A DNA stretch of 64,000 bases from Marinobacter gudaonensis (GCF_900115175.1 NZ_FOYV01000001.1:620001-684000); one strand, 5' to 3'. Counted from the stretch's first letter, positions 29,396-41,896 are shown. A program made the numbers and translations. The notes: generated from the sequence alone by a model not told the origin.

Positions 29396-29830
29396 TCAGC
29401 TGCCCGACCGCAGGCGGGACAGCACAGGTTCCAGACGCACCCGTACCTCAGCCAGACCTTCGTCCGTGTAAGCCACCGGCGCCTGTTTCCCCCATACCGG
29501 GCCCGGCCACGCCGGGTCACCCTCGAAGCGCACAATGTGATGAAGGTGGAGCTGCGGCACCATGTTACCGAGGGCGGCCACGTTTATCTTGTGCCCGCCA
29601 AACACGTCCATCATGGCCTCACTCAGAACCGATGACTCCCTCAGCAACTGGTACTGATCCTGCTCAGGCAACTGGTAGATTTCACGTATGCCCGGCCTTG
29701 CCGGCACCAACAGCACCCAGGGCCAGGTCCGGTCGTTCATCAGCCGGATCTCGCAGAGCGGCGTCGAACCCAACTGGAGGGTGTCCGCCTGAAGCCGTTC
29801 GTGAAGTCGGAATTCCGTTGATCTGGGCAT
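29396..29830 (-). CDS. HIT-domain protein
   Basis: 144 residues with a HIT-like nucleotide-binding fold. The core segment GNMVPQLHLHHIVRFEGDPAWP has Q-L-H-L-H-H where the classical motif is H-x-H-x-H; this Gln form recurs in a subset of HIT proteins in proteobacteria (recall). RTWPWVLLVPARPGIREIYQL upstream supports a family match. Likely hydrolyses or transfers nucleotide phosphates; substrate unknown. Start 29830 has AGGTTTT/GGAGG-like bases upstream; longer readings run into ugd. It sits 14 bases downstream of ugd. Confidence 0.75.
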   Translation of the reverse strand: MPRSTEFRLHERLQADTLQLGSTPLCEIRLMNDRTWPWVLLVPARPGIREIYQLPEQDQYQLLRESSVLSEAMMDVFGGHKINVAALGNMVPQLHLHHIVRFEGDPAWPGPVWGKQAPVAYTDEGLAEVRVRLEPVLSRLRSGS

Positions 29831-29844
29831 AAAACCTCCGGCTG

Positions 29845-31188
29845 TTAAACCGCGTGAAACTGGTTGCGGCCCCGGCCGATGGCGTAGTAGATCAGACCGT
29901 AACGCTCCAGCATTTCCGGCTCGTACAGGTTGCGGCCGTCGAACACCACGGGCTCCTGCAGTGCCGCCGCGATGGACTGGAAGTCCGGGGAACGGAATTC
30001 CTTCCATTCGGTACAGATTGCCAGCACGTCCGCTCCCTTGAGCGCCTGCTCCTTGGTGCCGCACAGTGTCAGCCCGGCCTGGTCCGGATACAGCCGCTGA
30101 GTCTCTTCCATGGCTTCCGGATCAAAGGCCTGCACCGTGGCGCCCGCCTTCCAGAGATCTTCCATCAGCGTTCTGGAGGAGGCTTCACGCATATCATCGG
30201 TATTGGGCTTGAAGGCAAGCCCCCAGAGCGCCACGACCTTGCCGTTCAACTCGCCACCAAAGTAGTGGCTGATCTTGTCAAACAGCACGTGCTTCTGGGC
30301 ATAGTTCACGGATTCCACGGCATTGAGCAGCCGCGCCTCGTAACCGCAATCACTGGCGGTGCGCGCAAGGGCCTGAACATCCTTGGGGAAGCAGGAACCA
30401 CCGTAGCCGCAACCCGGGTAAATGAAGTGGTAGCCGATGCGGGGATCAGAACCGATGCCGCGACGGACCGCTTCGATATCGGCACCCAGGCGCTCTGCCA
30501 GATTGGCAATCTCGTTCATGAAACTGATCTTGGTGGCGAGCATTGAGTTAGCGGCGTACTTGGTCAGCTCGGCGGATCGCAGGTCCATGAAGATCATGCG
30601 GTCATGGTTACGGTTGAACGGGTAGTAAACCTCACGCAGCAGCTCCGCGGCGCGATCGCTGTCAGTGCCGACGATGATCCGGTCCGGCTTCATGAAATCG
30701 TTGATGGCAGCGCCTTCCTTGAGGAACTCCGGGTTGGAGACCACGTCAAAATCCAGCTCCAGGCCCCGGCGGTCGAGCTCGGCACGTACGGCTGCCCTCA
30801 CCCGGTCGCCAGTGCCGACCGGAACCGTCGACTTGTCTACCACCACCTTGTAGTCCGCCATGTGCTGGCCGATGGCCCGGGCCACGGCGGTCACGTACTG
30901 GAGATCCGCAGAGCCGTCTTCATCCGGGGGCGTGCCCACGGCTATAAACTGCAATGTACCGTGGCGCACCGCTTCCTCGGTGTCCGTGGTGAAGGCGAGA
31001 CGCCCCGCCTCGACCGTATGCTTCACAATGGTCTCAAGGCCAGGTTCGTAGATGGGAATCTGTCCGTTCTTAAGCTTGTCGATCTTGACCTGATCAACAT
31101 CCATGCACAGAACGTGGTGGCCCACATCCGCCAGGCAGGCGCCGGTGACCAGGCCCACGTATCCGGTACCAAAAATCGTTATTTTCAT
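29845..31188 (-). CDS. ugd: UDP-glucose 6-dehydrogenase
   Basis: 447 residues. NAD loop [18 protein letters not shown] (residues 7-24), the catalytic Cys in [18 protein letters not shown], then [13 protein letters not shown] in the C-terminal UDP-binding domain. Oxidises UDP-glucose to UDP-glucuronate for surface polysaccharide. It follows galE on the same strand, and could supply the probable UDP-GlcA 4-epimerase at 8183-9190. Confidence 0.94.
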   Translation of the reverse strand: MKITIFGTGYVGLVTGACLADVGHHVLCMDVDQVKIDKLKNGQIPIYEPGLETIVKHTVEAGRLAFTTDTEEAVRHGTLQFIAVGTPPDEDGSADLQYVTAVARAIGQHMADYKVVVDKSTVPVGTGDRVRAAVRAELDRRGLELDFDVVSNPEFLKEGAAINDFMKPDRIIVGTDSDRAAELLREVYYPFNRNHDRMIFMDLRSAELTKYAANSMLATKISFMNEIANLAERLGADIEAVRRGIGSDPRIGYHFIYPGCGYGGSCFPKDVQALARTASDCGYEARLLNAVESVNYAQKHVLFDKISHYFGGELNGKVVALWGLAFKPNTDDMREASSRTLMEDLWKAGATVQAFDPEAMEETQRLYPDQAGLTLCGTKEQALKGADVLAICTEWKEFRSPDFQSIAAALQEPVVFDGRNLYEPEMLERYGLIYYAIGRGRNQFHAV

Positions 31189-31242
31189 CCTTTAAATCCC
31201 GATAGCGAGTCAGACAGTAAGATGGTGCTGAGGGTCAGCAAG

Positions 31243-32238
31243 TCACTCGTTGTGTCCGGCCTTTTTCTTTTGCCAGAGCGCTTCCCAGGCCAGTGCAGTA
31301 CCCACAATTGTATCCAGGTCGTCGTAATCCGGGGTCCAGCCCAGGGTCTCCCGAATGCGAGTATTGTCCGCCATCAGTGCCTCCGGATCGCCGGCTCTTC
31401 GCGCGGTTTCGGTGACGGGGAAGTCGACGCCGGATTTCCGCTTGACCACATCGATTACTTCACGAACCGTGAATCCACGACCATAGCCACAGTTCAGCAC
31501 CTTCGAGCTGCCGCCCTTGGCCATGTAGTCAAGGGCCATCACGTGGGCCTTGGCCAGGTCCTCCACATGGATGTAATCGCGAATGCAGGTGCCATCCCGG
31601 GTATCGTAATCGGTGCCGAACACGCTCATGCCTTCGCGCTGGTCGGTCACGCACTCGCATGCCACCTTGATCAGATGAGTGGCTTCTGGCGTTGCCTGCC
31701 CCAGCAGACCGTCCGGATTGGCACCGGCAACGTTGAAGTACCTCAGGATCACGTAGTTGAGGTCTGACGCCGCCGCCAGGTCCATGATCATCCGCTCACT
31801 CATCATTTTGGAGGCGCCGTACGGATTGATCGGCGCAAGCGGCAGGTCTTCGGTGAGCACGGTCTGCTCAGGCATCCCGTACACGGCCGCCGTGGAGGAA
31901 AACACCATATAGGGCACGCCATGGGCCTGTACGGCTTTCAGCAGGTTCAGGGTGTTGCGGGTGTTATTGCCGTAGTATTTCAGGGGATTGGCGACCGACT
32001 CCGGCACCACGATGTTGGCCGCAAAATGCAGCACGGCCTCGAATTGGTGACGGGAGAACAGAGCTTCAATGGCGGCCTCATCGGCCAGATCCCCGACCAC
32101 CAGTTCACCGGCGGTAACCGCCCATCGATAGCCGGTGGACAGATTGTCGAAAACCACAATGTCGTGCCCGGCTTCGCCAAGCTGGCGCACCACGTGGCTG
32201 CCGATATAACCGGCACCGCCGGTAACCAGGACTTTCAT
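31243..32238 (-). CDS. galE: UDP-glucose 4-epimerase
   Basis: 331 residues. TGGAGYIGSH at residues 6-15 binds NAD; FSSTAAVYG and YGASKMMSERM carry the Ser and Tyr-x3-Lys catalytic residues; RYFNVAGANPDG and RDGTCIRDYIHVEDLA are GalE signatures. Interconverts UDP-glucose and UDP-galactose. ATG 32238 gives the correct N-terminus; an in-frame extension overlaps tadA. Followed by ugd. Confidence 0.94.
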   Translation of the reverse strand: MKVLVTGGAGYIGSHVVRQLGEAGHDIVVFDNLSTGYRWAVTAGELVVGDLADEAAIEALFSRHQFEAVLHFAANIVVPESVANPLKYYGNNTRNTLNLLKAVQAHGVPYMVFSSTAAVYGMPEQTVLTEDLPLAPINPYGASKMMSERMIMDLAAASDLNYVILRYFNVAGANPDGLLGQATPEATHLIKVACECVTDQREGMSVFGTDYDTRDGTCIRDYIHVEDLAKAHVMALDYMAKGGSSKVLNCGYGRGFTVREVIDVVKRKSGVDFPVTETARRAGDPEALMADNTRIRETLGWTPDYDDLDTIVGTALAWEALWQKKKAGHNE

Positions 32239-32246
32239 CGGTGTGT

Positions 32247-32747
32247 CTACTCCTTCCCTGAAGGTTGCTGGCGCCGCCGGATTTCCGCCCGACGCCGACT
32301 GAAAAACGCGCTGATGGTCTGGCTGCACTGGTCGGCCAATACGCCACCGGTAGGTTCCACCTGCCAGTTCAGGTGCGGCTCTTCGAGCGTGCGCCTGGCA
32401 GACTCCACCGCACCAGCCTTGGGTTCCGACGCACCGTAAACCAGTCGACTGATCCGGGCATGGACGATAGCACCCACGCACATGGTACAGGGCTCCAGCG
32501 TAACGTAAAGCGTGGCGCCCGGCAGCCGATAGTTACCAACCCTGGCGCCGGCGTCGCGCAGGGCGCGAATCTCGGCGTGGGCCGTGGGATCGCAGCCAGA
32601 AATCGGTGCGTTGAAGCCGGCGCCAATTTCCCTGCCGTCCAGCACTACGACTGCCCCAACTGGCACCTCGCCTTTGCCAGCGGCTTCGTCGGCCAGTGCC
32701 AGCGCCCGCCGCATCCAGCGCTCGTCTTCGGCTGATATGTCAGTCAT
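32247..32747 (-). CDS. tadA: tRNA-specific adenosine deaminase
   Basis: 166 residues. Zinc-binding cytidine-deaminase-type motifs: TAHAEIRAL (H-A-E) and TLEPCTMCVGAIVHARISRLVYG (P-C-x2-C). EVPVGAVVV upstream is also typical. Converts wobble A34 to inosine in tRNA-Arg. It is nine bases upstream of galE and 20 bases downstream of guaA. Confidence 0.95.
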   Translation of the reverse strand: MTDISAEDERWMRRALALADEAAGKGEVPVGAVVVLDGREIGAGFNAPISGCDPTAHAEIRALRDAGARVGNYRLPGATLYVTLEPCTMCVGAIVHARISRLVYGASEPKAGAVESARRTLEEPHLNWQVEPTGGVLADQCSQTISAFFSRRRAEIRRRQQPSGKE

Positions 32748-32767
32748 CGGGCAGGCTTACCTGGCCG

Positions 32768-34345
<1,578 letters not shown>

Positions 34346-34369
34346 GGAATCCTCGGAGCTGAATAAACA

Positions 34370-34392
34370 ACGCGGCCCTCCTGGGGCCGCGT
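34370..34392 (-). promoter_or_regulatory. intercistronic hairpin between guaB and guaA
   Basis: Stem ACGCGGCCC (34370-34378) with GGGCCGCGT (34384-34392), 5-base loop. On the minus strand it is followed by a T-rich TTGTTTATT stretch, so it could be a partial terminator or RNA-stability element. Confidence 0.5.
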
Positions 34393-34407
34393 CTGGTCTG
34401 GCAGTAA

Positions 34408-35946
<1,539 letters not shown>

Positions 35947-35957
35947 TTAATCGATCT

Positions 35958-35986
35958 ATTATAAAGGTGTGCTCGGGGACAGTAAA
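35958..35986 (-). promoter_or_regulatory. sigma70-type promoter of guaB
   Basis: On the minus strand: TTTACT (35986-35981), a 17-base spacer, then perfect TATAAT (35963-35958). GC-rich bases after the -10 and a C/G start region fit a growth-rate-controlled gene. Confidence 0.7.
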
Positions 35987-36087
35987 CCGCACAGTTTTGA
36001 AGGTTCGATTGCATCTTTTTGAAATTCCGCTATTTTTAACCTCCCATTTTTCGGCTATTGCGTATGTATAACGATGGAGCAGGACCG

Positions 36088-37455
36088 GTGACCTCCCCCA
36101 TGCAGGATACCCGTCCCCGGGCATTGAGCGTCAGCGAGCTGAACCACCAGGCCAGACACCTTCTGGAGTCCAGCTTCATGCAGGTGTGGGTAGAGGGAGA
36201 ACTGTCCGGTTTTTCCCGCCCATCCTCAGGCCACTGGTACTTCTCTCTCAAAGACCGCAAATGCCAGGTTCGTTGCGCGATGTTCCGCGGTATGAACCAG
36301 CGTATTCGCACCCTGCCGAAGGAAGGAGACCAGATACGGATTCGTGGCAAGGTGACGCTCTACGAGAACCGGGGCGACTTCCAGATCATCGTCGAGCATC
36401 TGGAACCCGCGGGCCTCGGGGAGTTGCAACAGGCATTCGAGGAGCTCAAGCGCAAACTGCTGGCCGAAGGCCTGTTCGAGCAGGCCCGGAAGAAGCCCAT
36501 ACCGGCTCTGCCCCGCCACATCGGCGTGGTGACTTCGCCCACGGGTGCGGCTATCCACGACATCCTCACGGTGCTCGCCAGGCGCTGCCCTGCCATCCCG
36601 GTGACACTCTACCCCACAGCCGTTCAGGGCAAGGCGGCCACGGCAGAGATTGTCCGAGCCATTGCCTCGGCAGAGCATCACGGGGTCGCCGATGTGCTCA
36701 TCATAGGCCGGGGCGGCGGCTCCCTCGAGGATCTGTGGTGCTTCAACGAAGAGGCGGTTGCCCGGGCCATTGCGGACTGCACCATTCCTACGGTCAGCGC
36801 CGTGGGCCACGAGGTGGACGTGACGATCGCCGATTTCGTCGCCGACCTGCGAGCCCCCACGCCGTCGGCGGCGGCCGAAAAAATCTCGCCCGACCAGTCC
36901 ACCTGGCTGAAGCAGCTCGACGAGCGCGGAGTGCGCCTGGCCAATGCCTTCAACCTCAACCTCAAGCGTCTGGGCACCCGCCTGGACCATCTGGCTGCCC
37001 GCCTGAGGGATCCCAGACGGGAACTACTGGAAAAGGCCCAGCGCATGGATGACCTGGAGCTCCGGCTTAACAAGGCCATCCGCCAGCGCCTCGGAAGCGC
37101 GGGCGTAACATCAGAGCATCTGCATCAACGCCTGTTCATGCAATCTCCCCGTCGCCAACTCGTGGCAGGCCAGGAAGCTGTGCAGCGACTCGGGGAACGC
37201 TTGACGGATGCCATCGGGCAAAGCCTCAAATACCGTCGTCGCAGCCTTGAGCACTCGGCGCAGACGCTCCACGTGGTGAGCCCACTGGCCACGCTCGGCC
37301 GGGGCTATGCCATCGTCCGCAACGGAGACGGCGACATCGTGCGTGAGGCCGAGGAGGTTGCACCTGGCGAGCGGGTATCTGCCCGGGTCGCCAGCGGCGA
37401 AATAACGGCGGAAGTGATCTCCGTCAAATGCATGACCACAAACCCGCCAGACTAA
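36088..37455 (+). CDS. xseA: exodeoxyribonuclease VII large subunit
   Basis: 455 residues. N-terminal OB-fold (SVSELNHQARHLLESSFMQVWVEGELSGFSRPSSGHWYFSLKD), catalytic core with GVVTSPTGAAIHDI, GRGGGSLEDLWCFNEE and PTVSAVGHEVDVTIADFVADLRAPTPSAAAE, then a long coiled-coil C-terminus. Degrades single-stranded DNA with XseB. GTG 36088 was preferred to earlier in-frame starts because GGAG lies eight bases upstream; ATG 36064 is possible. Confidence 0.94.
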   Translation: MTSPMQDTRPRALSVSELNHQARHLLESSFMQVWVEGELSGFSRPSSGHWYFSLKDRKCQVRCAMFRGMNQRIRTLPKEGDQIRIRGKVTLYENRGDFQIIVEHLEPAGLGELQQAFEELKRKLLAEGLFEQARKKPIPALPRHIGVVTSPTGAAIHDILTVLARRCPAIPVTLYPTAVQGKAATAEIVRAIASAEHHGVADVLIIGRGGGSLEDLWCFNEEAVARAIADCTIPTVSAVGHEVDVTIADFVADLRAPTPSAAAEKISPDQSTWLKQLDERGVRLANAFNLNLKRLGTRLDHLAARLRDPRRELLEKAQRMDDLELRLNKAIRQRLGSAGVTSEHLHQRLFMQSPRRQLVAGQEAVQRLGERLTDAIGQSLKYRRRSLEHSAQTLHVVSPLATLGRGYAIVRNGDGDIVREAEEVAPGERVSARVASGEITAEVISVKCMTTNPPD

Positions 37456-37544
37456 GCCTATGGTCTACTAGTCCGTGCGCTCAAACGGCCTAAAGTTGTG
37501 AGAAAACGCATTACAACAACAATAGGCAGGATGAGGTGGAATGT

Positions 37545-39419
37545 ATGGACTACCACTCAGAATTTCGGCGTTCGATCGACAATCCGGAAGATTTCTGGCG
37601 CGAACAGGCCGACCGGATCGACTGGATTGAGCCGCCGAAAACCATCTGGAAACCAACCGACAACGGCCATGGACAGTGGTTCCCGGACGGCACCCTCAAC
37701 TCCTGTGATGTCGCCCTGGATGCCAACATACGCGCGGGCCGGGGTGATCAGAAGGCCCTGATCTATGATTCCCCCGTCACCGGAAACCAGCGCTCTTATA
37801 CCTATAACGAACTGACCACCGAAGTGGCGCGGGTCGCCGGCGCCCTGGCGGACCGGGGCATTACCAAGGGTGACAGGGTCATCATCTACATGCCCATGAT
37901 CCCCGAGGCGGTCATGGCCATGCTCGCCTGCGCCAGGATTGGTGCCATCCATTCCGTGGTTTTCGGAGGCTTCGCTGCCCACGAGCTGGCCGTCCGTATC
38001 GACGATGCGACCCCGAAAGCCGTGATCACCGCCTCCTGTGGCATCGAAGTGGCCCGGGTGATCGAGTACAAACCGCTGGTGGACAAGGCGATCGAACAGG
38101 CCCGGCACAAGCCCGAAACCTGCATTGTGTTTCAGCGACCGCAGGTTCAGGCCAGCCTTCAGACCGGCCGGGATCACGACTGGCAGGAGCTGATGGCCGT
38201 CGCACGGCCTGTGGACCCGGTGCCGGTGAAAGCCACCGATCCACTCTATATCCTCTACACCTCCGGCACTACCGGCAAACCAAAGGGTGTGGTCAGGGAC
38301 AACGGCGGTCATGCCGTGGCTCTGAACTACAGCATGAAACTGGTCTACGACGCAAAGCCTGGCGATGTCTACTGGGCCGCCTCCGATGTTGGCTGGGTGG
38401 TCGGACACAGTTACATCGTTTACGCCCCCTTGTTCGCGGGCTGCACCAGCATCCTGTACGAGGGCAAACCGGTTAAAACACCCGACGCCGGCGCATTCTG
38501 GCGCGTGGTCCAGGATCACAAGGTGAACATGCTGTTTACCGCACCGACCGCTTTCCGGGCCGTGCGCAAGGAAGATCCGGAAGCCGACCAGCTGTCGCGC
38601 TACGACATCAGCTCCCTGAAACGCCTGTTCCTCGCCGGCGAACGCCTGGATCCGGCCACCTACGAATGGCTCAAGGAACACACCGGGCTGCCCGTGCTCG
38701 ATCACTGGTGGCAGACTGAAACCGGGTGGGCCATCTGCTGCAACCCGGTGGGCATTGAACTGATGGCCACCAAACCGGGCTCGGCCACGTTTCCCTCTCC
38801 CGGCTTTGATGTCCAGGTAGTCGACGCCAGCGGCAGCCAGATGCCAGCCGGCGAGCAGGGCCAGATTGCCGTCAAGCTTCCCCTGCCGCCCGGCTGCATG
38901 ATGACCGTCTGGGGCGACGACGAGCGTTTCCGGCGCACCTACCTTGAACCGATTCCCGGCTTCTACAGCTCGGGAGACGGTGGCTTTATCGATGAGGACG
39001 GCTACGTGTTTGTTATGGGCCGGACAGACGACGTCATCAACGTGGCAGGCCACCGGCTGTCGACCGGAGAGATGGAAGAGGTGGTTGCTTCCCATCCGGC
39101 GGTCGCGGAATGCTGCGTGGTTGGGGCCCAGGACGACATGAAGGGTCAGGTGCCCGTGGGCCTGGTTCTGATCAAGGATGGCGCAACCATCAATCACGAT
39201 GAGCTCGAAGATGAGCTGGTGGAGATGGTGCGCGACCGGATTGGCGCCATTGCCTGCTTCCGGCGCGCTCTGGTGGTCGAAAGGCTGCCCAAGACGCGGT
39301 CCGGGAAGATTCTGCGGCGGGTCATTCGCCAGATTGCCGATGGCGAGGATTATACCGTTCCCAGCACCATCGACGATCCCGCGATCCTGGAAGAAATCAG
39401 TCAGCAGTTCCGCCGCTGA
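37545..39419 (+). CDS. prpE: propionate--CoA ligase
   Basis: 624 residues of the acyl-adenylate superfamily. P-loop-like YTSGTTGKPKGVVRDNGGH (about 240), the DHWWQTETGW motif, GRTDDVINVAGHRLSTGEMEE and catalytic Lys in PKTRSGKILRRVIRQI. The VRDNGGHAVALNYSM variant and total length match PrpE more than acetate-specific Acs. Activates propionate to propionyl-CoA. Stands alone here, without prpBCD. GAGG lies eight bases before ATG 37545. Confidence 0.9.
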   Translation: MDYHSEFRRSIDNPEDFWREQADRIDWIEPPKTIWKPTDNGHGQWFPDGTLNSCDVALDANIRAGRGDQKALIYDSPVTGNQRSYTYNELTTEVARVAGALADRGITKGDRVIIYMPMIPEAVMAMLACARIGAIHSVVFGGFAAHELAVRIDDATPKAVITASCGIEVARVIEYKPLVDKAIEQARHKPETCIVFQRPQVQASLQTGRDHDWQELMAVARPVDPVPVKATDPLYILYTSGTTGKPKGVVRDNGGHAVALNYSMKLVYDAKPGDVYWAASDVGWVVGHSYIVYAPLFAGCTSILYEGKPVKTPDAGAFWRVVQDHKVNMLFTAPTAFRAVRKEDPEADQLSRYDISSLKRLFLAGERLDPATYEWLKEHTGLPVLDHWWQTETGWAICCNPVGIELMATKPGSATFPSPGFDVQVVDASGSQMPAGEQGQIAVKLPLPPGCMMTVWGDDERFRRTYLEPIPGFYSSGDGGFIDEDGYVFVMGRTDDVINVAGHRLSTGEMEEVVASHPAVAECCVVGAQDDMKGQVPVGLVLIKDGATINHDELEDELVEMVRDRIGAIACFRRALVVERLPKTRSGKILRRVIRQIADGEDYTVPSTIDDPAILEEISQQFRR

Positions 39420-39435
39420 CGTCAGCGCCCGATCG

Positions 39436-39470
39436 ACGGCCCGCCCGACCCTCTCAACGGGCCGGGCCGT
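39436..39470 (+). terminator. GC-rich hairpin after prpE
   Basis: ACGGCCCG-CCCG pairs with CGGGC-CGGGCCGT (one bulged base), loop ACCCTCTCAA. The stem is strong but lacks a T-run, so it may be a weak or Rho-assisted terminator. Confidence 0.45.
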
Positions 39471-39541
39471 TCGATATTATGGGCCACAAGCCGTTGTTTT
39501 TGAGCGATTTTAAAACCTGCATCGCCGGTGCAAAAATTTCG

Positions 39542-39569
39542 TTGACGCCCCCCAAAGTCGGTCTATACT
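39542..39569 (+). promoter_or_regulatory. sigma70-type promoter of the cold-shock gene
   Basis: TTGACG (39542-39547), a 16-base spacer, TATACT (39564-39569). It predicts a transcript start near 39576 and a leader of about 175 bases. Confidence 0.7.
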
Positions 39570-39575
39570 GAAATT

Positions 39576-39751
39576 GCTGTGAAAATACAGCGGTATTTGG
39601 TGAATGCGTTACAACGTCCTGCCCAAGTGCTCTTCGTTGCCCCTTCCCTCAGTACTCTCTGGTATTTCTCAGCAATCATTCGCCTTTGGGTGTTTCCCAA
39701 GGCGTATTGAAGGTCCCGTGAGGGCAAATTACAGGAAGACAGGAAAGATCA
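39576..39751 (+). promoter_or_regulatory. long 5' leader of the cold-shock mRNA
   Basis: About 175 untranslated bases before the ATG at 39752, with no open frame of note. Such leaders in cspA-type genes fold differently at low temperature to admit ribosomes. The extent depends on the predicted start site; no cold-box match was verified. Confidence 0.5.
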
Positions 39752-39961
39752 ATGTCCGAAACTAAAACTGGCCACGTGAAGTGGTTTAACGAGTCCAAAG
39801 GCTTTGGCTTTATCGCCCAGGACGGTGGCAGTGACGTCTTTGTTCACTACAGTGCAATCAATGCCAGTGGCTTCCGTACCCTGACCGAAGGTCAGCAGGT
39901 ACAGTTCACGGTAACCCAGGGCCCGAAAGGTCCCCAGGCGGAAAACGTAACCCCGGTCTGA
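39752..39961 (+). CDS. CspA-family cold-shock protein
   Basis: 69 residues, one cold-shock domain. RNP1 is [11 protein letters not shown] and RNP2 is VFVHYSAI; opens [15 protein letters not shown] and ends with [11 protein letters not shown]. Binds single-stranded RNA as a chaperone that melts structure. AGGAAGACAGGAAAG-type purine-rich sequence precedes the ATG. Which csp paralogue it is cannot be decided. Confidence 0.95.
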   Translation: MSETKTGHVKWFNESKGFGFIAQDGGSDVFVHYSAINASGFRTLTEGQQVQFTVTQGPKGPQAENVTPV

Positions 39962-40010
39962 GCCAGGGTCAGGTTTCTGCCCTTTGCCCCTCACGGGCAT
40001 CGGAAAACCA

Positions 40011-40035
40011 ACAAGCCGGCAATTTGCCGGCTTGT
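40011..40035 (+). terminator. hairpin after the cold-shock gene
   Basis: ACAAGCCGGC (40011-40020), loop AATTT, GCCGGCTTGT (40026-40035). The stem is perfect over ten pairs; only a weak T-rich tail follows. It also lies downstream of leuA on the other strand. Confidence 0.7.
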
Positions 40036-40056
40036 GTCGTTTCTGGGCCCCGGTTA

Positions 40057-41751
40057 TCAGGCCCCCTCGGTCTCGGCCGCCCTGGAGGCAACCGGCATCT
40101 CGGCGCCCACCGCCTGAGCCACCGCCGAGAACAGCGCCTGCAGTGTCGCCGACGTGGTGTCCTCCGCCAACGCAGCAGCGCTGCACAAACGACCGTTGGC
40201 GTTCAGGCGAATACAGGCCAAAGCGTTAGCATTGGTGCCCTCACCCAGGGCAAACTCGTCGTACGCCTCTACGGCAATGGTAATGCCAAACCTCTGCTCC
40301 AATGCTTCTGACACTGCCTCCACGGCACCCAGACCGCGCCCTTCCAGGCGAATCGGGCGGGCCTCTCGACCAACCACCACTTCCGCCCGCACGCCGTCCT
40401 CATCCCGGTGCAGGTCGTAGGAGGTCAGGGCCCAGTCCGCATGCACCTTGAGGTAGCGCTCTTCGAACAGCCGGTGAATGGTGAGGGAGTCGATCTCGCC
40501 GCCATTGGTCTCCGCCTCTCGCTGCACCACCTTGCTGAATTCAATCTGCAGCCAGCGCGGCAGGCTGATGTCGTAGTCCCGTTCCAGCACGTAGGCCACA
40601 CCACCCTTACCCGACTGACTGTTGATGCGCACCACTTCCTCGTAGCGTCGGCCAACGTCGAACGGATCGATGGGCAGGTAGGCCACGTTCCAGACGTCGC
40701 TCTCCTTGCGGCGCGCCAGGCACTTGCGGATGGCATCCTGATGGCTGCCGGAAAAAGCGGTGAACACCAGCTCGCCGGCGTAGGGATGGCGCGGATGCGT
40801 CGAGATTTCCGTGCAGGCTTCGACCACTTCGGTGATCTCTGCCATACCGGACAGGTCCAGGGTCGGGTCAATGCCCTGGGAGTAGAGGTTCATGGCCATG
40901 GTCACCAGGTCCATGTTGCCGGTGCGCTCGCCGTTACCCATCAGTGTACCTTCCACCCGGTCGGCGCCGGCCATCACTGCCAGTTCGGCGGCCGCCACTG
41001 CACAGCCGCGGTCGTTATGGGTATGGACACTGATACTGATGTGCTCCCGACGCTTGATGTTGTCGCAGATCCACTCGATCTGGTCAGCGAAAATATTCGG
41101 GGTCGCCATTTCCACGGTGGCCGGCAGATTGATGATCATCGGTTGGCCTTCCTCGGGCCCCCAGACATCGCTGACCGCGTCGATCACCTCGGCCGCAAAA
41201 TCCAGCTCGGTGCCGGTGAAGCTCTCCGGGGAGTATTGGAAGGTCCACTCGGTTTCCGGGTGGCGGGCGGCAATCTCTTTCACGAGCTTCGCGCCATTTA
41301 CGGCGATGTCACGGATGCCGTCACGGTCCAGACCAAAGACCTGTTCACGCTGCACGGTCGAGGTTGAGTTGTAGACGTGCACAATGGCCTTGCGGGCGCC
41401 CGCCAGCGCCTCATATGTGCGCTCTATCAGTTCCGGTCGTGCCTGGGTCAGCACCTGGATTTTGACGTCCTCCGGTATCCGGTTCTCCTCAATCAGCTTC
41501 CGGCAGAAATCAAAGTCCGGCTGACTGGCTGCGGGAAATCCGATTTCGATCTCCTTGAAGCCCAGCTTTACCAGCAAATCGAACATCCGCTGCTTCTGTG
41601 CCACCGTCATGGGCTTTACCAGTGCCTGGTTGCCATCGCGAAGGTCCACCGCACAGAAGGTCGGTGCTTTCTCGATGACCCTGTCCGGCCAGCGACGGTC
41701 GGTTTTGGCAACGGGTTTGAACGCAACGTATTTGCGGTGATCGAACGCCAT
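40057..41751 (-). CDS. leuA: 2-isopropylmalate synthase
   Basis: 564 residues, the long type-2 LeuA found in Pseudomonas-like organisms. TIM barrel with VDLRDGNQALVKPM, IEIGFPAAS, HVYNSTSTVQRE, SVHTHNDRGCAVAAAE (metal His pair) and VEGTLMGNGERTGN; the C-terminal part (about 440-555) is the leucine-binding regulatory domain. Condenses acetyl-CoA with 2-oxoisovalerate. ATG 41751 is chosen: AAGGA lies nine bases upstream. Divergent from an Lrp-type regulator. No Leu-codon leader peptide seen. Confidence 0.95.
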   Translation of the reverse strand: MAFDHRKYVAFKPVAKTDRRWPDRVIEKAPTFCAVDLRDGNQALVKPMTVAQKQRMFDLLVKLGFKEIEIGFPAASQPDFDFCRKLIEENRIPEDVKIQVLTQARPELIERTYEALAGARKAIVHVYNSTSTVQREQVFGLDRDGIRDIAVNGAKLVKEIAARHPETEWTFQYSPESFTGTELDFAAEVIDAVSDVWGPEEGQPMIINLPATVEMATPNIFADQIEWICDNIKRREHISISVHTHNDRGCAVAAAELAVMAGADRVEGTLMGNGERTGNMDLVTMAMNLYSQGIDPTLDLSGMAEITEVVEACTEISTHPRHPYAGELVFTAFSGSHQDAIRKCLARRKESDVWNVAYLPIDPFDVGRRYEEVVRINSQSGKGGVAYVLERDYDISLPRWLQIEFSKVVQREAETNGGEIDSLTIHRLFEERYLKVHADWALTSYDLHRDEDGVRAEVVVGREARPIRLEGRGLGAVEAVSEALEQRFGITIAVEAYDEFALGEGTNANALACIRLNANGRLCSAAALAEDTTSATLQALFSAVAQAVGAEMPVASRAAETEGA

Positions 41752-41825
41752 GATGGTGATTCCTTGCGGTTTTCCGGATGAAATACTCAATGCCTACAGC
41801 TTAACGCAAAGAAAACGGTATTTGA

Positions 41826-41854
41826 TTGCGAAATAATCCAGTAAAGGCTATTTT
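41826..41854 (+). promoter_or_regulatory. possible promoter of the Lrp-type regulator
   Basis: TTGCGA (41826-41831), a 17-base spacer, TATTTT (41849-41854), in an AT-rich 145-base divergent gap between leuA and the regulator. Matches consensus only moderately. Confidence 0.35.
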
Positions 41855-41896
41855 ATTGATACAAAATTGCCCGACTCCTCCATTTCAGGACACTCT

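Noticed and set aside
37557..39197. 546-codon open frame on the minus strand opposite prpE
   Set aside because: No recognisable domain; prpE on the other strand is fully conserved.
41752..41896. Leucine leader-peptide attenuator before leuA
   Set aside because: No run of Leu codons and no terminator/antiterminator pair seen.
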